A DNA stretch of 26,452 bases from the IMG/VR virus record IMGVR_UViG_3300009024_000063, positions 1-26,452 of that record. One strand, given 5' to 3'. This DNA comes from a virus. Below the pieces are notes generated by a model. It was given only the letters and a program-made list of their open reading frames with translations. It did no database searches and had not been told where the DNA came from. A program made the position numbers and the translations under genes. This document shows positions 1 to 8,593 of the stretch, in pieces; positions within the stretch are counted from its first letter, which is position 1, and each line of letters starts with the position of its first letter.

Positions 1-2303
1 AGTAGTTCTGCTCCACCGACATATGCTTGTGCTATTTGTGCTAATTCTACTTCTTGTCTTTTGACTCCTGCTTTATTTATTAACGAGTAATAAAAAGTCT
101 TAAGTCCCCATTGATGTGCCTGCATTAAGTTCTTTGCGATCAATGTCGTAGGCACTTTCTGATCTTTAAAATGTGCTGGATTGTAAAATGTATTTGTTGA
201 TATACTTTGATCTACATAAGCCGCTAGTACTGCCGCAGTCTTTAGATATGCATCACAGTCTTGTTGTTCCCACATCAATTGATAAGAGTTTCTTACACGT
301 TTAATGTGATAGTCTGGTACTACTTGTGTTAATGACCCTGCTTTACTTTCTTTAACAGAGATTAAACTCATTGGCATTTCAATACCGTTTGTTGAATTGA
401 TTACTACACTAGATGATTCTACAGGAGCAATCGCCATTAGAGTTGCATTTCTAACACCATGCTCTTTCATGTCTTTGCGTAGTGTTTCCCAATCACATTC
501 TGGCTTAAAGTTTGCTAATTTGTTTACACCGTTTGCTCTACGTTCCCAAGGGAACGTGCCTTTACCATACCATGTTTGATCACTATTAACACACTTGCCT
601 CTTTCTTTTGCTAGTTCTACTGTTGCTTCTGTTAAGAAGAATGCTTGATGTTCCATCCATGTTTTAACATCTTGTAGTGCATCTTTGTCGCCATAGACGT
701 AATCTCGTTTTGCATGCCAGTATGCTAAGTTAGTAACACCGATACCCAAAGGTTGTATTTCGTCATTACTTAACTTGCTCTGAATCGATAAAAAGTCTTG
801 GTAATCTAATATGTTACATAGACTACGTTGTAGTGTACGACATGCTCTACGCATGTCCTCAGGGTGCCTGAATGCTCCCCAGTTGATCGATCCAAGTGTA
901 CACAATGCAATACGCCCTTCATCATCATCTAACCGCTTAAAAGGCTTTGTGGGCAATAATATTTCACAGCATAAGTTACTTTGATAGATTGGATCAATCT
1001 TAGTATCAAAGGGTCCTTGATTGGATACATTGTCAACATAGACTAAGTATATTCTTCCTGTGTCTGTTCTTTCTTTTAAGATGCCAGACCTAAATACTTC
1101 TTCTGCTGACATTGTTTTCTTGCGTAGTTTACGACTTCTCTCATATTTTACATACAATTCTTCAAACAAAGGTGTGTCAGAATAGAATGCTTCATAAAGA
1201 TCAGGTACTTCATTTGGATCAAAGAATGTAATGTTACCTTTGTCTTTGAATCGTTTCCAAAAGAATGCGTTTAGACATACACCATAGTCCATATGTCTAA
1301 CTCTAGTTTCATCTGTTCCTTGATTGTTCTTAAGTACGATTAAGTCATCAAACTGATGATGCCATATAGGATAAAATACTGTAGCACTAGCATTACGAAT
1401 GCCACCTTGTGAACAAGAACGTAAGTCTCCGAACCACTTCTTAAGAAAGGGTATCATGCCCGTATGCATGATCTCTCCGCCTCTTATAGGTGATCCTAAG
1501 GGTCTTAAACGACCAATCTCTAAGCCTATACCAGCACGTTTACTTGCATACTTAGCCATCATTTCACCTGATGCAAAGATACTATCTAAATCATCATCAC
1601 TCTTAATAAGAACACATGAACTAAACTGTTTAGTGGGTGTACCAAGTCCTGCAAGTACTGGAGTTGCAAGAGTGAAGAGTCCTTCACTAGCACATGCATA
1701 GTAATCTTTAATCAATCGCATTCTTGCTTGTTGTGGTTCTTCTTTGTGGAATACAGTAGCGGCGGCTACCATATATCTTACTTGAGGTGTTTCATAGATT
1801 TGACCACTAGCACGATTACGAACAAGATACTTACCAATCATTTGCTCTACTGCCGCATATGAGTATTGCTCGTCTTTAGCATGATCTATAATGGTGTTCA
1901 TTTTATTCCATTCTTCTTCAGTATACCAATCTAGTAATTCTGAAGTGTATAGACCTGCTTCTACATTTGTTTTTACTATTTCGTAGAGGTGCGGAGGCTG
2001 GTATTGACCATATACATCTTTACGCAACATAGATAAACGTTGTTTACCTGCTACATATTGATAGTTAGTATGTCCAGTTTCTGGATTTTGTTCTACATCA
2101 ATGAGATCAACGATAGCACGTAGAGTGAGTCCATCGATATCTCTAGTTGTAATCCCGTCAAAGAAGTGAGGCTGTGAGGTAATTTCAATCATTGATTGAG
2201 ATACATCTGATACCCCTTCACATATTTTTGCTACTTGTGCCTGCCACTTTTCTAATTCTAACTCTACAACCGTTCCTGATCTTTTAGTGACTTTAATGTT
2301 CAT
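1..2303 (-). CDS. nrdA: Ribonucleoside-diphosphate reductase class Ia, large (alpha) subunit, 3' end cut by window edge
   Basis: Reduces ribonucleoside diphosphates to deoxyribonucleotides together with a NrdB radical subunit, supplying phage DNA synthesis. About 767 residues are visible, so only the C-terminal tail with its redox cysteines should be missing. An N-terminal ATP-cone-like region lies at about residues 4-95 (VTKRSG... to YGQYQPP). Active-site positions by family comparison with E. coli NrdA are the SSC cysteine near residue 230 (C225), NLCCE at 443-447 (N437, C439, E441) and the ALC cysteine near 468 (C462). The LKTFYY motif near the end matches the radical-transfer tyrosine pair. 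The ATG at 2303 is preceded by TTAGG about 7 nt upstream and lies 7 bp after the stop of the gene before it, so the two are probably cotranscribed. An extra cysteine sits beside the thiyl-radical cysteine. The family assignment is near certain; residue numbers come from manual translation. Confidence 0.97.
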   Translation of the reverse strand, partial: MNIKVTKRSGTVVELELEKWQAQVAKICEGVSDVSQSMIEITSQPHFFDGITTRDIDGLTLRAIVDLIDVEQNPETGHTNYQYVAGKQRLSMLRKDVYGQYQPPHLYEIVKTNVEAGLYTSELLDWYTEEEWNKMNTIIDHAKDEQYSYAAVEQMIGKYLVRNRASGQIYETPQVRYMVAAATVFHKEEPQQARMRLIKDYYACASEGLFTLATPVLAGLGTPTKQFSSCVLIKSDDDLDSIFASGEMMAKYASKRAGIGLEIGRLRPLGSPIRGGEIMHTGMIPFLKKWFGDLRSCSQGGIRNASATVFYPIWHHQFDDLIVLKNNQGTDETRVRHMDYGVCLNAFFWKRFKDKGNITFFDPNEVPDLYEAFYSDTPLFEELYVKYERSRKLRKKTMSAEEVFRSGILKERTDTGRIYLVYVDNVSNQGPFDTKIDPIYQSNLCCEILLPTKPFKRLDDDEGRIALCTLGSINWGAFRHPEDMRRACRTLQRSLCNILDYQDFLSIQSKLSNDEIQPLGIGVTNLAYWHAKRDYVYGDKDALQDVKTWMEHQAFFLTEATVELAKERGKCVNSDQTWYGKGTFPWERRANGVNKLANFKPECDWETLRKDMKEHGVRNATLMAIAPVESSSVVINSTNGIEMPMSLISVKESKAGSLTQVVPDYHIKRVRNSYQLMWEQQDCDAYLKTAAVLAAYVDQSISTNTFYNPAHFKDQKVPTTLIAKNLMQAHQWGLKTFYYSLINKAGVKRQEVELAQIAQAYVGGAEL

Positions 2304-2310
2304 TCTTTAC

Positions 2311-2748
2311 CTAATTTATTTTGTTATGTAGTTTTTGTATGTCAATGTATTTGACGTTCGTAAAATCTGACAGCACAGTATTTACTACCGAGTCTGGCCA
2401 GTAATTCAACACATACTTTGCGTTGTCCACCAGGACTAATACAACATCAACGTTATTATAGTCGGTTGCGGACACTAAGTCAACATCTTTTATACCCAAT
2501 ATCGACATAGTATAGATTATACCCAATGCTCTGGCATAAAAACAATAGACATTATCATGTAGTAGTTGCCATGGACCAGGCCACATTTTCATATCGTGTG
2601 GGTGCAAATAGTAGTTATTAAGAGGGCATTGTTGCCAGAATTTATCTACTTTTACACATGTCTCTTCTAAGGTTTTATCTGCTACTGATTGTCTTAATTT
2701 TGACCATTCTTCCAGCCTATGTTCATAGGGCATAGTGAAAACATTCAT
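2311..2748 (-). CDS. Conserved hypothetical phage protein upstream of nrdA
   Basis: A 145-aa soluble protein with no signal peptide or membrane segment. It is rich in aromatics (WPGPW, YCFYARALG, LNYWPD) and has an alternating hydrophobic C-terminal half (DVVLVLVDNAKYVLNYWPD) that suggests an alpha/beta fold. From memory it resembles an uncharacterised protein family of marine T4-like phages; no function is known to me. It ends 7 bp before nrdA, so it is probably in the same transcript. The start is uncertain. ATG at 2748 and ATG at 2733 (MPYEHRLEEW) are both in frame and neither has a clear Shine-Dalgarno. The shorter form would begin at the part that looks conserved. Confidence 0.8.
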   Translation of the reverse strand: MNVFTMPYEHRLEEWSKLRQSVADKTLEETCVKVDKFWQQCPLNNYYLHPHDMKMWPGPWQLLHDNVYCFYARALGIIYTMSILGIKDVDLVSATDYNNVDVVLVLVDNAKYVLNYWPDSVVNTVLSDFTNVKYIDIQKLHNKIN

Positions 2749-2753
2749 ATATG

Positions 2754-2761
2754 TACTTATC
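2754..2761 (-). promoter_or_regulatory. Possible weak late-promoter box upstream of the 2311-2748 gene
   Basis: On the minus strand this reads GATAAGTA, 6 of 8 matches to the T4 late box TATAAATA. It sits only 5 nt from the ATG at 2748, and the terminator at 2782-2806 lies just upstream, so a new promoter is needed somewhere here. No convincing sigma70 pair was found in the gap. It would suit the ATG at 2733 better. A speculative call. Confidence 0.2.
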
Positions 2762-2781
2762 TAGTTTTTTATTCCACATAC

Positions 2782-2806
2782 AAAAAGAGAGACTTGCGTC
2801 TCTCTA
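2782..2806 (-). terminator. Rho-independent terminator with a GCAA tetraloop, after the 1662-aa structural gene
   Basis: Perfect 8-bp stem at 2786-2793 and 2798-2805, closed on the minus strand by C(GCAA)G, a stable GNRA tetraloop. It is followed by a run of five T on the minus strand (plus-strand A run 2782-2786). It lies 45 nt past the stop of the 2851-7839 gene and ahead of the nrdA unit, so it separates structural from nucleotide-metabolism transcription. Confidence 0.9.
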
Positions 2807-2850
2807 GTTGTGTGACGCCTTGCAACATCACGGTTCTAAGGTAGTTAGAA

Positions 2851-5800
2851 TTAGTTTTTACCAACTAGTACTTCACATACTCCGTCTGGTGTGTCGCCAT
2901 TGTAGCCTGTTATCGCTTTACCGATAATAGTACCTACTTTAAGATTATCTAAATCTGCCGCACAACCGAATCCAGGAGCCTCAGAAGAAACGATTAAGTC
3001 TCCTTTGTGTACTGGTCCGATAACTTTACATGGTACACGTCCGATCAGTGCTAATTCAACTACGAATTCGCCTTCACCTGCTGTACACTCTGCGTTATAA
3101 ACTTGTGCTGGGTTAGTTGTAATAATACCTGCGACTGCATGACTTGCATGATTACCACATGCTGTTAGTTCTGCTTCACCTGCAAATAGAACAACTGTAC
3201 CTGCTTCATAGTCTTCATCTGCTGTATATTTCTCAGCCAAATCCGCGTAAGTAGCATTAAGTGTTGATCCACTTGTTAGAGTCCAATCACCAATGATTGA
3301 TCCTGCAGTTGAATTAGACCCTGCTGTCAATGTAGTTGACTGTATTGTACCTGTATTAGTTGTACCAGTTACATTTAGTGAACTTAAAGTACCTACAGAA
3401 GTAATGTTCGGTTGAGCCGCTGTTGTTACAGTCGCCGCACGTGTTGCAGTTGTTGCTGATCCTGCTGAACCAGTAACATTGATTGACCATGTACCTGATG
3501 CGTTTGTACCAGTTGTACTAGGTGCTCCGATAGTGTTATAAGAAATAGTTCTTGCTGTACCACCATTGAATGTTGTGCCTGAAGTTACTCCTGATCCACT
3601 ATTGTTAAATGTTGCTGAACTTGATGTGCTTCCTGCTGTAGTTGCTGAACTTGCTGATGTTGCACTTGCTACAGTACCTGATACATTACCACCTGCTACG
3701 CTATTTGCTACTTGAGCAAAATCAACTTCACCAGATACATTTTGACCTGCTACTGAACTTGCACTTGCCGCTGTTGTAGCACTTGCTACAGTACCTGAGA
3801 CATTTGCACCAGCAACTGAGTTTGCTACTTGAGCAAAGTCAACTTCGCCAGATACATTCTGTCCTGCTACTGAACCTGCTGATCCACTTACTGAACCAGA
3901 GATTGTACCTGAGACTGTTAAGCCTGATAGAGTACCTACAGAAGTAATATTAGGTTGTGCCGCTGTTGATACAGTTGCCGCATATCCTGTTGTGTTCTGA
4001 TTCAAAGTTGCAATGTATGATGCTCCGATTACTGAACCATTCCATACACCTGTATCAATTGTACCAACTGATGTTAATGATGAATCTACAACACTTGAGT
4101 TAAGAACTGTACCAGTCAATGCTCCTGCTGGTGCAGTGATTGAAACGTTAGCACCTGATGTCAATTGACCTCTGCTGTTAACTGTAAATGTTGCGTTATG
4201 AGTACCATTACCGTATGAACCCGCTGTTACTGCTGTATTTGTAACAGAGAACTCTGAGCCAGTTAATGTAAGACCTGCGCCTGCTGTAAATGTACCTGCT
4301 CCTGAGAACTGAACAAATGTGACTGGATCAGTACCAACTGTTGTTACTGCATCTGTCATTACAAAACCAGTGTCATTTAATGTAGTACCTTGTTGTATGA
4401 ATACAAAGTCACCACCTGCCATCTCTGCTGGAGTGTTGAAATCATCTGCTCTTGTTAGAACAGTTGATGATGTCTTAACATAGATACCATTGTTTGCTGT
4501 GGTTGCTTCGTTTTTAACTAGCACTCTGTCAGCAGTTGAAATACTAATGCCGTCTATTGTATCAAAGTTACCTGAAGATGTTGTTAATGTTGCGCCAACT
4601 CCTGCTGTACCGTTATTATAAGTGATCGTTCCACCTGTAATAGATGTAAGTGTACCTGGTGTTCCTGCTACACAAGATTCATGTACATGTAAACCTTCTG
4701 CAACACTGTCAACATATGCTTTTGTTGCGGCATCTGTTGCGGCTGTTGGTGTTGCTAGTTCTGTAATTCTTGCTGAGTTTACGTCAACTGAACCTGTTCC
4801 TGTTGTTACTAATGAGATAGGCTGATTTGTACCGATTGCTGTAATTGTAACTCCGCCTGATTTACCAACAATGTCATCAGTTACAACGTTTGCTGTTGTA
4901 TCAACGTTACCTGAAGTTGTTATAGAAGATAAAGTACCTACAGAAGTAATGTTCGGCTGTGCCGCAGTTGTTACTGTACCTGCTGTTGATGCTGAGCCAC
5001 TTACTGAACCAGTGATAGTTCCTGTTACTGATAAGCCACTTAAAGTACCTACAGAAGTAATATTAGGCTGAGCCGCAGTTGTTACTGTAGCCGCTATCGT
5101 TGCTGAATCTGCTGTTGCTGAATCTGATACTTGACCAGAGACATTTGCACCTGCTACTGCGTTTGCAGTTGCCGCGAATGATACTTCGCCAGATACATTA
5201 GCACCTGCTACTGCATTTGCTGTTGTTGCAAAACTTACAGCACCTGATACGTTTGCACCTGCTACTGCGTTAGCACTTGTAGCGTCTGCCGCTAAAGTTG
5301 CTAATGCAACTGTTCCAGAAACGTTTGCACCTGCTACTGAATTAGCGACTGCCGCAAATCCAACTTCGCCTGATACATTTGCACCTGCAACACTATTTGC
5401 TACATCTGCGAAGTCTACTTCACCAGATACATTAGCACCAGCAACTGAGTTTGCTACTTGAGCAAAATCAACTTCACCAGATACATTTTGACCTGTGATT
5501 GCTGTTAGGTTAGCACCGTCGCCTGAGACGTATGTAAATACACCACCTGTTGCATTAACATTACCAGCGTCAACATTTGCTGTTACGTCTAGTTCTCCTA
5601 ATGTACCGACTGATGTGATATTTGTTTGAGCGGCTGTACTAATAGTACCTGTTAATGTGCCTGCTCCGATTGTTCCTGAGTTAGCATAGACATTTCCTGC
5701 TAAGATGTTATTAGTAACATCTAAAGAACCTAATGTTCCTACTTGAGTAATTCCTGTTTGTGAAGCAGTACCTATTGAACCGTTTAATGTGGTTGCTGTA

Positions 5801-7839
5801 ACAGTCGTTGCTGATAAGATGTTTGTATCTTTATCAAATGTGAATGTTGAGTCTGCTCCGAAGTCTCCACCATCGTTAAAGATAACTTGAGTGTTTGAAC
5901 CAGCTGGTTGCTGTAAGTCCCAAGGATTACCGTTTGCATAGTAAAGATTATCAGTGATAAGACCTGCAGTTGCAGTAATGTTACCAGTTACGTTTAAGTA
6001 ACCTGTTGTAGCAATACCTTCTGCGTTGTTTGTTGTTTCAATTAAGAAAACATTTGCTTTACCAGTTGAACTGAATGTTAAAGCACCTGCGTCATTGTCT
6101 ACTAAGTCCCAGTTATGAGAATTTTCTATAGTACCAATGTCGCCTTCTTGTAAATATAAAGCATAGTTACCGATAGCACTGTTTGCCGCACTACCTAATA
6201 GGCCAATGTTATAGCCTGAAGCATGTGTGTCACTTGCTACACCACGAACACCTGTTGATGCTCCTGTATCATTTGTTGATACTACTGAACCGTAACCATA
6301 TACACCAGTACCTCTTGTAGCACCATTTGCTTGAGAGACACCGTATAAACCGATTGCCATTTGAGATACGTTTGCACTATCGCCTGTTGCTTCTGCCGCA
6401 AGACCTATTCTTGCCGCTGTTCCTGAGAATCCTGAATCAGGAGTCGAAACGATCTGAATTGCATTAGGGAAGTCATCTGTATCTGCATCTGTACCAACTA
6501 GTACGCTTGATAAAGTACCGACAGATGTAATATTTGGTTGTGCCGCTGTTGATACTGTGTCTGCTACTGTAGCAAGAGGGACTGTACCAGTAACTTCTGA
6601 ACCTGTAAGACTAGTTAAATTAGCACCATCGCCTGAAACATATGTGAATACACCACCTGTTCCATTAACATTGCCTGCAGACACATTAGCAGTAACTGTT
6701 AATGCTGATAATGTACCGACAGATGTAATTGCTGTTTGAGCGCCTTCTGTGACTGTTAATGCTGATGTTGCAGTTGCTACAGTACCTGTTACATTTCCAC
6801 CTGCTACTGAGTTAGCGATTCCTGCAAATTGTACTTCACCTGATACGTTACCACCTGCTACTGCGTTTGCAGTTGCCGCATTAGTAACTTCACCTGTTAC
6901 ATTAGCACCTACGATGTCTGTTAATGATGCACCGTTACCAATGAAATGATCTGCTCTGACGTTTCCGAAACTGTTAAATGTTACTACTTCGTCTACGATA
7001 CCAACAACTGATCCGAAACCGAATTCTGAGTTAGCATTGTCCCAACCCATAAAGGCTGTAACTGCTTCTGTTGTGTAGTATTGTAATGCTGTACCACGAT
7101 CTTTACCGTCATTTGAGGTAAGTACTGCGCCGTTAGCGCCGCCGCCTAGTTCTATAATTGGGTCTTCTACTGCAAATGAGTCTACGTTAACGTATGTTAA
7201 GTTACCGTTAACATTTAGATTACCACCGATAACTGCATCGCCTGTTGTAGCAAGTGTAGTAGTTGATAGTTGTCCACCAGAGAATGTAAGGGCTGAATCT
7301 GCACCGAAATCACCATTGTTGTTAAACTGGATTTCAGTTGTAGAACCTGCTGGTTCTTGTAAGTCCCAAGCACTACCATTTGCATATAATAAATTGTCTG
7401 TTAATACACGTGTCGCCGCAACGTTTCCACCAACTGTTAAAACAGAAGTGCTATTGTTGAACGTAAATGCCGCAGATGCTCCAAAATCACCGTCATCGTT
7501 GAAAACGACTTCTGTGTTTGCACCTACTGGTTGTTGCATATCCCATGCTACACCGTTTGCATATAATAAATTGTCTGTAAGAACACGAGTTGCCGCAACA
7601 TTACCTGTTACAGTTAAGATACTTGTATCTTTATCAAACGTATAGTCAGCACTACCTGTGAGTGCCGCATCATCATTAAAGATGACCTGAGTGTTAGAAC
7701 CGCCTACAGTAGGAAATGATTCTACTACGTTTGAACTATTTTTTACTGATAGAACATCCGAATCCGATAAGAATATCGTGCCTTTGCCTGCCGCCGGTAC
7801 CGGTACCGATGCCGCTGTGTTTTGTTTTAATATTAACAT
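2851..7839 (-). CDS. Giant modular fibre-like virion structural protein (1662 aa) with ADLAE-type C-terminal domain
   Basis: Probably a tail-fibre or other virion surface protein; the exact location is unknown. Modules in order: a phage-type N-terminus (TAASVPVPAAGKGT, residues 8-21); four copies of a roughly 55-70-residue module (TDNLLYANG..WDL, SNTQVxFN.., FTFDKDT) at about 47-195 and 627-690; a glycine-rich YGVS/VYGYG segment at about 497-560; two arrays of an 18-residue VAGANVSGEV repeat (781-904 and 1323-1393); eight AQPNITSVGTL motifs; a central module (ATDAATKAYVD at 1034-1044 to TAGAGLTLTGSEFSV near 1199); and a distinct C-terminal domain (1531-1662, starting YADLAEKY). Five of its six cysteines fall in the last 102 residues. 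The ATG at 7839 has AGGGC upstream and a late-promoter-like box 50 nt away. The structural role is inferred from known marine phage proteins with these motifs. Confidence 0.9.
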   Translation of the reverse strand: MLILKQNTAASVPVPAAGKGTIFLSDSDVLSVKNSSNVVESFPTVGGSNTQVIFNDDAALTGSADYTFDKDTSILTVTGNVAATRVLTDNLLYANGVAWDMQQPVGANTEVVFNDDGDFGASAAFTFNNSTSVLTVGGNVAATRVLTDNLLYANGSAWDLQEPAGSTTEIQFNNNGDFGADSALTFSGGQLSTTTLATTGDAVIGGNLNVNGNLTYVNVDSFAVEDPIIELGGGANGAVLTSNDGKDRGTALQYYTTEAVTAFMGWDNANSEFGFGSVVGIVDEVVTFNSFGNVRADHFIGNGASLTDIVGANVTGEVTNAATANAVAGGNVSGEVQFAGIANSVAGGNVTGTVATATSALTVTEGAQTAITSVGTLSALTVTANVSAGNVNGTGGVFTYVSGDGANLTSLTGSEVTGTVPLATVADTVSTAAQPNITSVGTLSSVLVGTDADTDDFPNAIQIVSTPDSGFSGTAARIGLAAEATGDSANVSQMAIGLYGVSQANGATRGTGVYGYGSVVSTNDTGASTGVRGVASDTHASGYNIGLLGSAANSAIGNYALYLQEGDIGTIENSHNWDLVDNDAGALTFSSTGKANVFLIETTNNAEGIATTGYLNVTGNITATAGLITDNLYYANGNPWDLQQPAGSNTQVIFNDGGDFGADSTFTFDKDTNILSATTVTATTLNGSIGTASQTGITQVGTLGSLDVTNNILAGNVYANSGTIGAGTLTGTISTAAQTNITSVGTLGELDVTANVDAGNVNATGGVFTYVSGDGANLTAITGQNVSGEVDFAQVANSVAGANVSGEVDFADVANSVAGANVSGEVGFAAVANSVAGANVSGTVALATLAADATSANAVAGANVSGAVSFATTANAVAGANVSGEVSFAATANAVAGANVSGQVSDSATADSATIAATVTTAAQPNITSVGTLSGLSVTGTITGSVSGSASTAGTVTTAAQPNITSVGTLSSITTSGNVDTTANVVTDDIVGKSGGVTITAIGTNQPISLVTTGTGSVDVNSARITELATPTAATDAATKAYVDSVAEGLHVHESCVAGTPGTLTSITGGTITYNNGTAGVGATLTTSSGNFDTIDGISISTADRVLVKNEATTANNGIYVKTSSTVLTRADDFNTPAEMAGGDFVFIQQGTTLNDTGFVMTDAVTTVGTDPVTFVQFSGAGTFTAGAGLTLTGSEFSVTNTAVTAGSYGNGTHNATFTVNSRGQLTSGANVSITAPAGALTGTVLNSSVVDSSLTSVGTIDTGVWNGSVIGASYIATLNQNTTGYAATVSTAAQPNITSVGTLSGLTVSGTISGSVSGSAGSVAGQNVSGEVDFAQVANSVAGANVSGTVASATTAASASSVAGQNVSGEVDFAQVANSVAGGNVSGTVASATSASSATTAGSTSSSATFNNSGSGVTSGTTFNGGTARTISYNTIGAPSTTGTNASGTWSINVTGSAGSATTATRAATVTTAAQPNITSVGTLSSLNVTGTTNTGTIQSTTLTAGSNSTAGSIIGDWTLTSGSTLNATYADLAEKYTADEDYEAGTVVLFAGEAELTACGNHASHAVAGIITTNPAQVYNAECTAGEGEFVVELALIGRVPCKVIGPVHKGDLIVSSEAPGFGCAADLDNLKVGTIIGKAITGYNGDTPDGVCEVLVGKN
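3661..3873 (-). repeat. Short array of NVSG repeats inside the 1662-aa gene
   Basis: Encodes residues 1323-1393, with four copies of the A-G-(A/Q/G)-NVSG-(E/T)-V unit. Two are in the near-identical form SGEVDFAQVANSVAG, matching units of the larger array at 5128-5499. The repeated protein segments are mirrored by strong nucleotide similarity. Confidence 0.8.
4277..4322 (-). repeat. Inter-gene direct repeat, copy A (46 bp)
   Basis: Matches 9829-9874 over 46 bp with one mismatch (4294 against 9846), including a 28-bp perfect run (4295-4322 against 9847-9874). It lies in the central module shared by the 1662-aa and 850-aa genes. A more diverged third copy lies near 14331-14380 in the 1091-aa gene. 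Confidence 0.9.
5128..5499 (-). repeat. Array of about seven 54-57-bp repeats encoding VAGANVSGEV units
   Basis: Encodes residues 781-904 of the 1662-aa protein. The core NVSG occurs seven times, mostly at an 18-residue period, of the form VANSVAGANVSGEVDFAD. Units differ mainly by synonymous or conservative changes. The regular period suggests a beta-helical or fibrous shaft, which is inference. Confidence 0.88.
7795..7808. repeat. 14-bp perfect palindrome in a GC-rich patch
   Basis: The sequence cggtaccggtaccg equals its own reverse complement and contains two GGTACC sites. It stands out in AT-rich surroundings. It lies within codons for the N-terminal VPVPAAG motif of the 1662-aa protein, so coding constraint is the simplest explanation. 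Confidence 0.6.
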
Positions 7840-7889
7840 GTTTTCTTTGCCCTATTATAGTGAGAAATATCTTTGCATTTGCATATTTC

Positions 7890-7897
7890 TATTTATC
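7890..7897 (-). promoter_or_regulatory. T4-type late promoter for the 1662-aa gene
   Basis: Reads GATAAATA on the minus strand, 7 of 8 matches to the T4 late consensus TATAAATA. It is 50 nt upstream of the ATG at 7839, in the 103-bp gap after the 193-aa gene. Confidence 0.65.
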
Positions 7898-7942
7898 GTT
7901 TTTAATTAGTTTGTCTTAGTTTCAAGCACATTTTCACCATCT

Positions 7943-8524
7943 TTATGTTACTTGAGTATTATCAAAATAATACCAATTTGTACCGTCGCCATACGCCGGT
8001 TTATTGTTACCATTTGTTATATAAATTAGTCCGCCAGGTACACTATCTGGTAGTGCAATATTAGAATAACTCCCCGTTTGTGTAATACCAGTAACATGCA
8101 AAATCTGAGTTTGAGTATCGAATGTAAGATTCGCACTTGATCCTAGTTTTTCGTCTGTACCGTTATTAAATTGTACTTGGCTGTTTGATCCGCCGACTCG
8201 TAAACTGTCAGAGTTTACATCTATTAAGACACCATCTATTTCTAGTGTGCCGTCAACTTCTATAGGATAACCAAATAATCCTTGATAATTTGTAGGAACT
8301 GTTTCTGTAACACCCGTTGCAATGAGTGTTGGCATGGGAGCAATAGGGTCTGCTGACGTTGGATTGCCGAACGATAATACACCACTGCCATCAGTGATGA
8401 TAGATTGGCCAGATACTCCACCTGTAATTGATACGTTAGCGACTTCTCCTAATTCAGAAGTGCCGTCAACGGTCAATTTTGGCGTAGATAAGCCATTTTT
8501 GACTCTGAAGTCTTTTAGTGCCAC
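7943..8524 (-). CDS. Short fibre-like structural protein (193 aa), GTG start
   Basis: The smallest member of the fibre-like family. Its N-terminus MALKDFRVKNGLS follows the family pattern. Residues 30-103 (VSITGG.SGQ, APMP, VP.NYQGLFGYPIEVDGTLEIDGVL) closely match residues 48-118 of the 602-aa protein. One SNSQVQFNNG...LTFD module follows (113-137). It ends in a YxxGxxxPAYGDGTNWYYFD motif (170-188), which resembles C-terminal ends of some phage tail proteins. The start codon is GTG at 8524: there is no suitable ATG, and MALKDF aligns with the N-termini of its paralogues. AGGGA and TGGAA lie upstream. It has its own late-promoter-like box 61 nt upstream. It could be a truncated relative of the 602-aa protein that keeps only the head modules. 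Confidence 0.88.
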   Translation of the reverse strand: MALKDFRVKNGLSTPKLTVDGTSELGEVANVSITGGVSGQSIITDGSGVLSFGNPTSADPIAPMPTLIATGVTETVPTNYQGLFGYPIEVDGTLEIDGVLIDVNSDSLRVGGSNSQVQFNNGTDEKLGSSANLTFDTQTQILHVTGITQTGSYSNIALPDSVPGGLIYITNGNNKPAYGDGTNWYYFDNTQVT

Positions 8525-8585
8525 AGTTCCATATTCCCTGTTTTGCTAAAAACCTATTAAGGTCTTAGACTGTTGTTGTTAATAC

Positions 8586-8593
8586 TATTTATG
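8586..8593 (-). promoter_or_regulatory. T4-type late promoter for the 193-aa gene
   Basis: Reads CATAAATA on the minus strand, 7 of 8 matches to TATAAATA. It overlaps the stop codon of the preceding 850-aa gene (8589-8591) and is 61 nt upstream of the GTG at 8524. Confidence 0.6.

Noticed and set aside
1399-1701. Plus-strand open frame inside nrdA
   Set aside because: Antisense to clearly conserved NrdA active-site sequence; no supporting signals.
5128-5499. Regular repeats that could suggest a CRISPR array
   Set aside because: The units are contiguous coding sequence in one open frame with no unique spacers; they encode an 18-residue protein repeat.
7795-7808. 14-bp palindrome as an operator or attachment site
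   Set aside because: It is inside coding sequence for a conserved PVPAAG motif; no second copy or neighbouring regulator was seen, so it is kept only as a low-value repeat.
7691-7919. Two overlapping plus-strand frames at the 5' end of the 1662-aa gene
   Set aside because: They are shadows running out of the coding region into the promoter gap, with no ribosome site.
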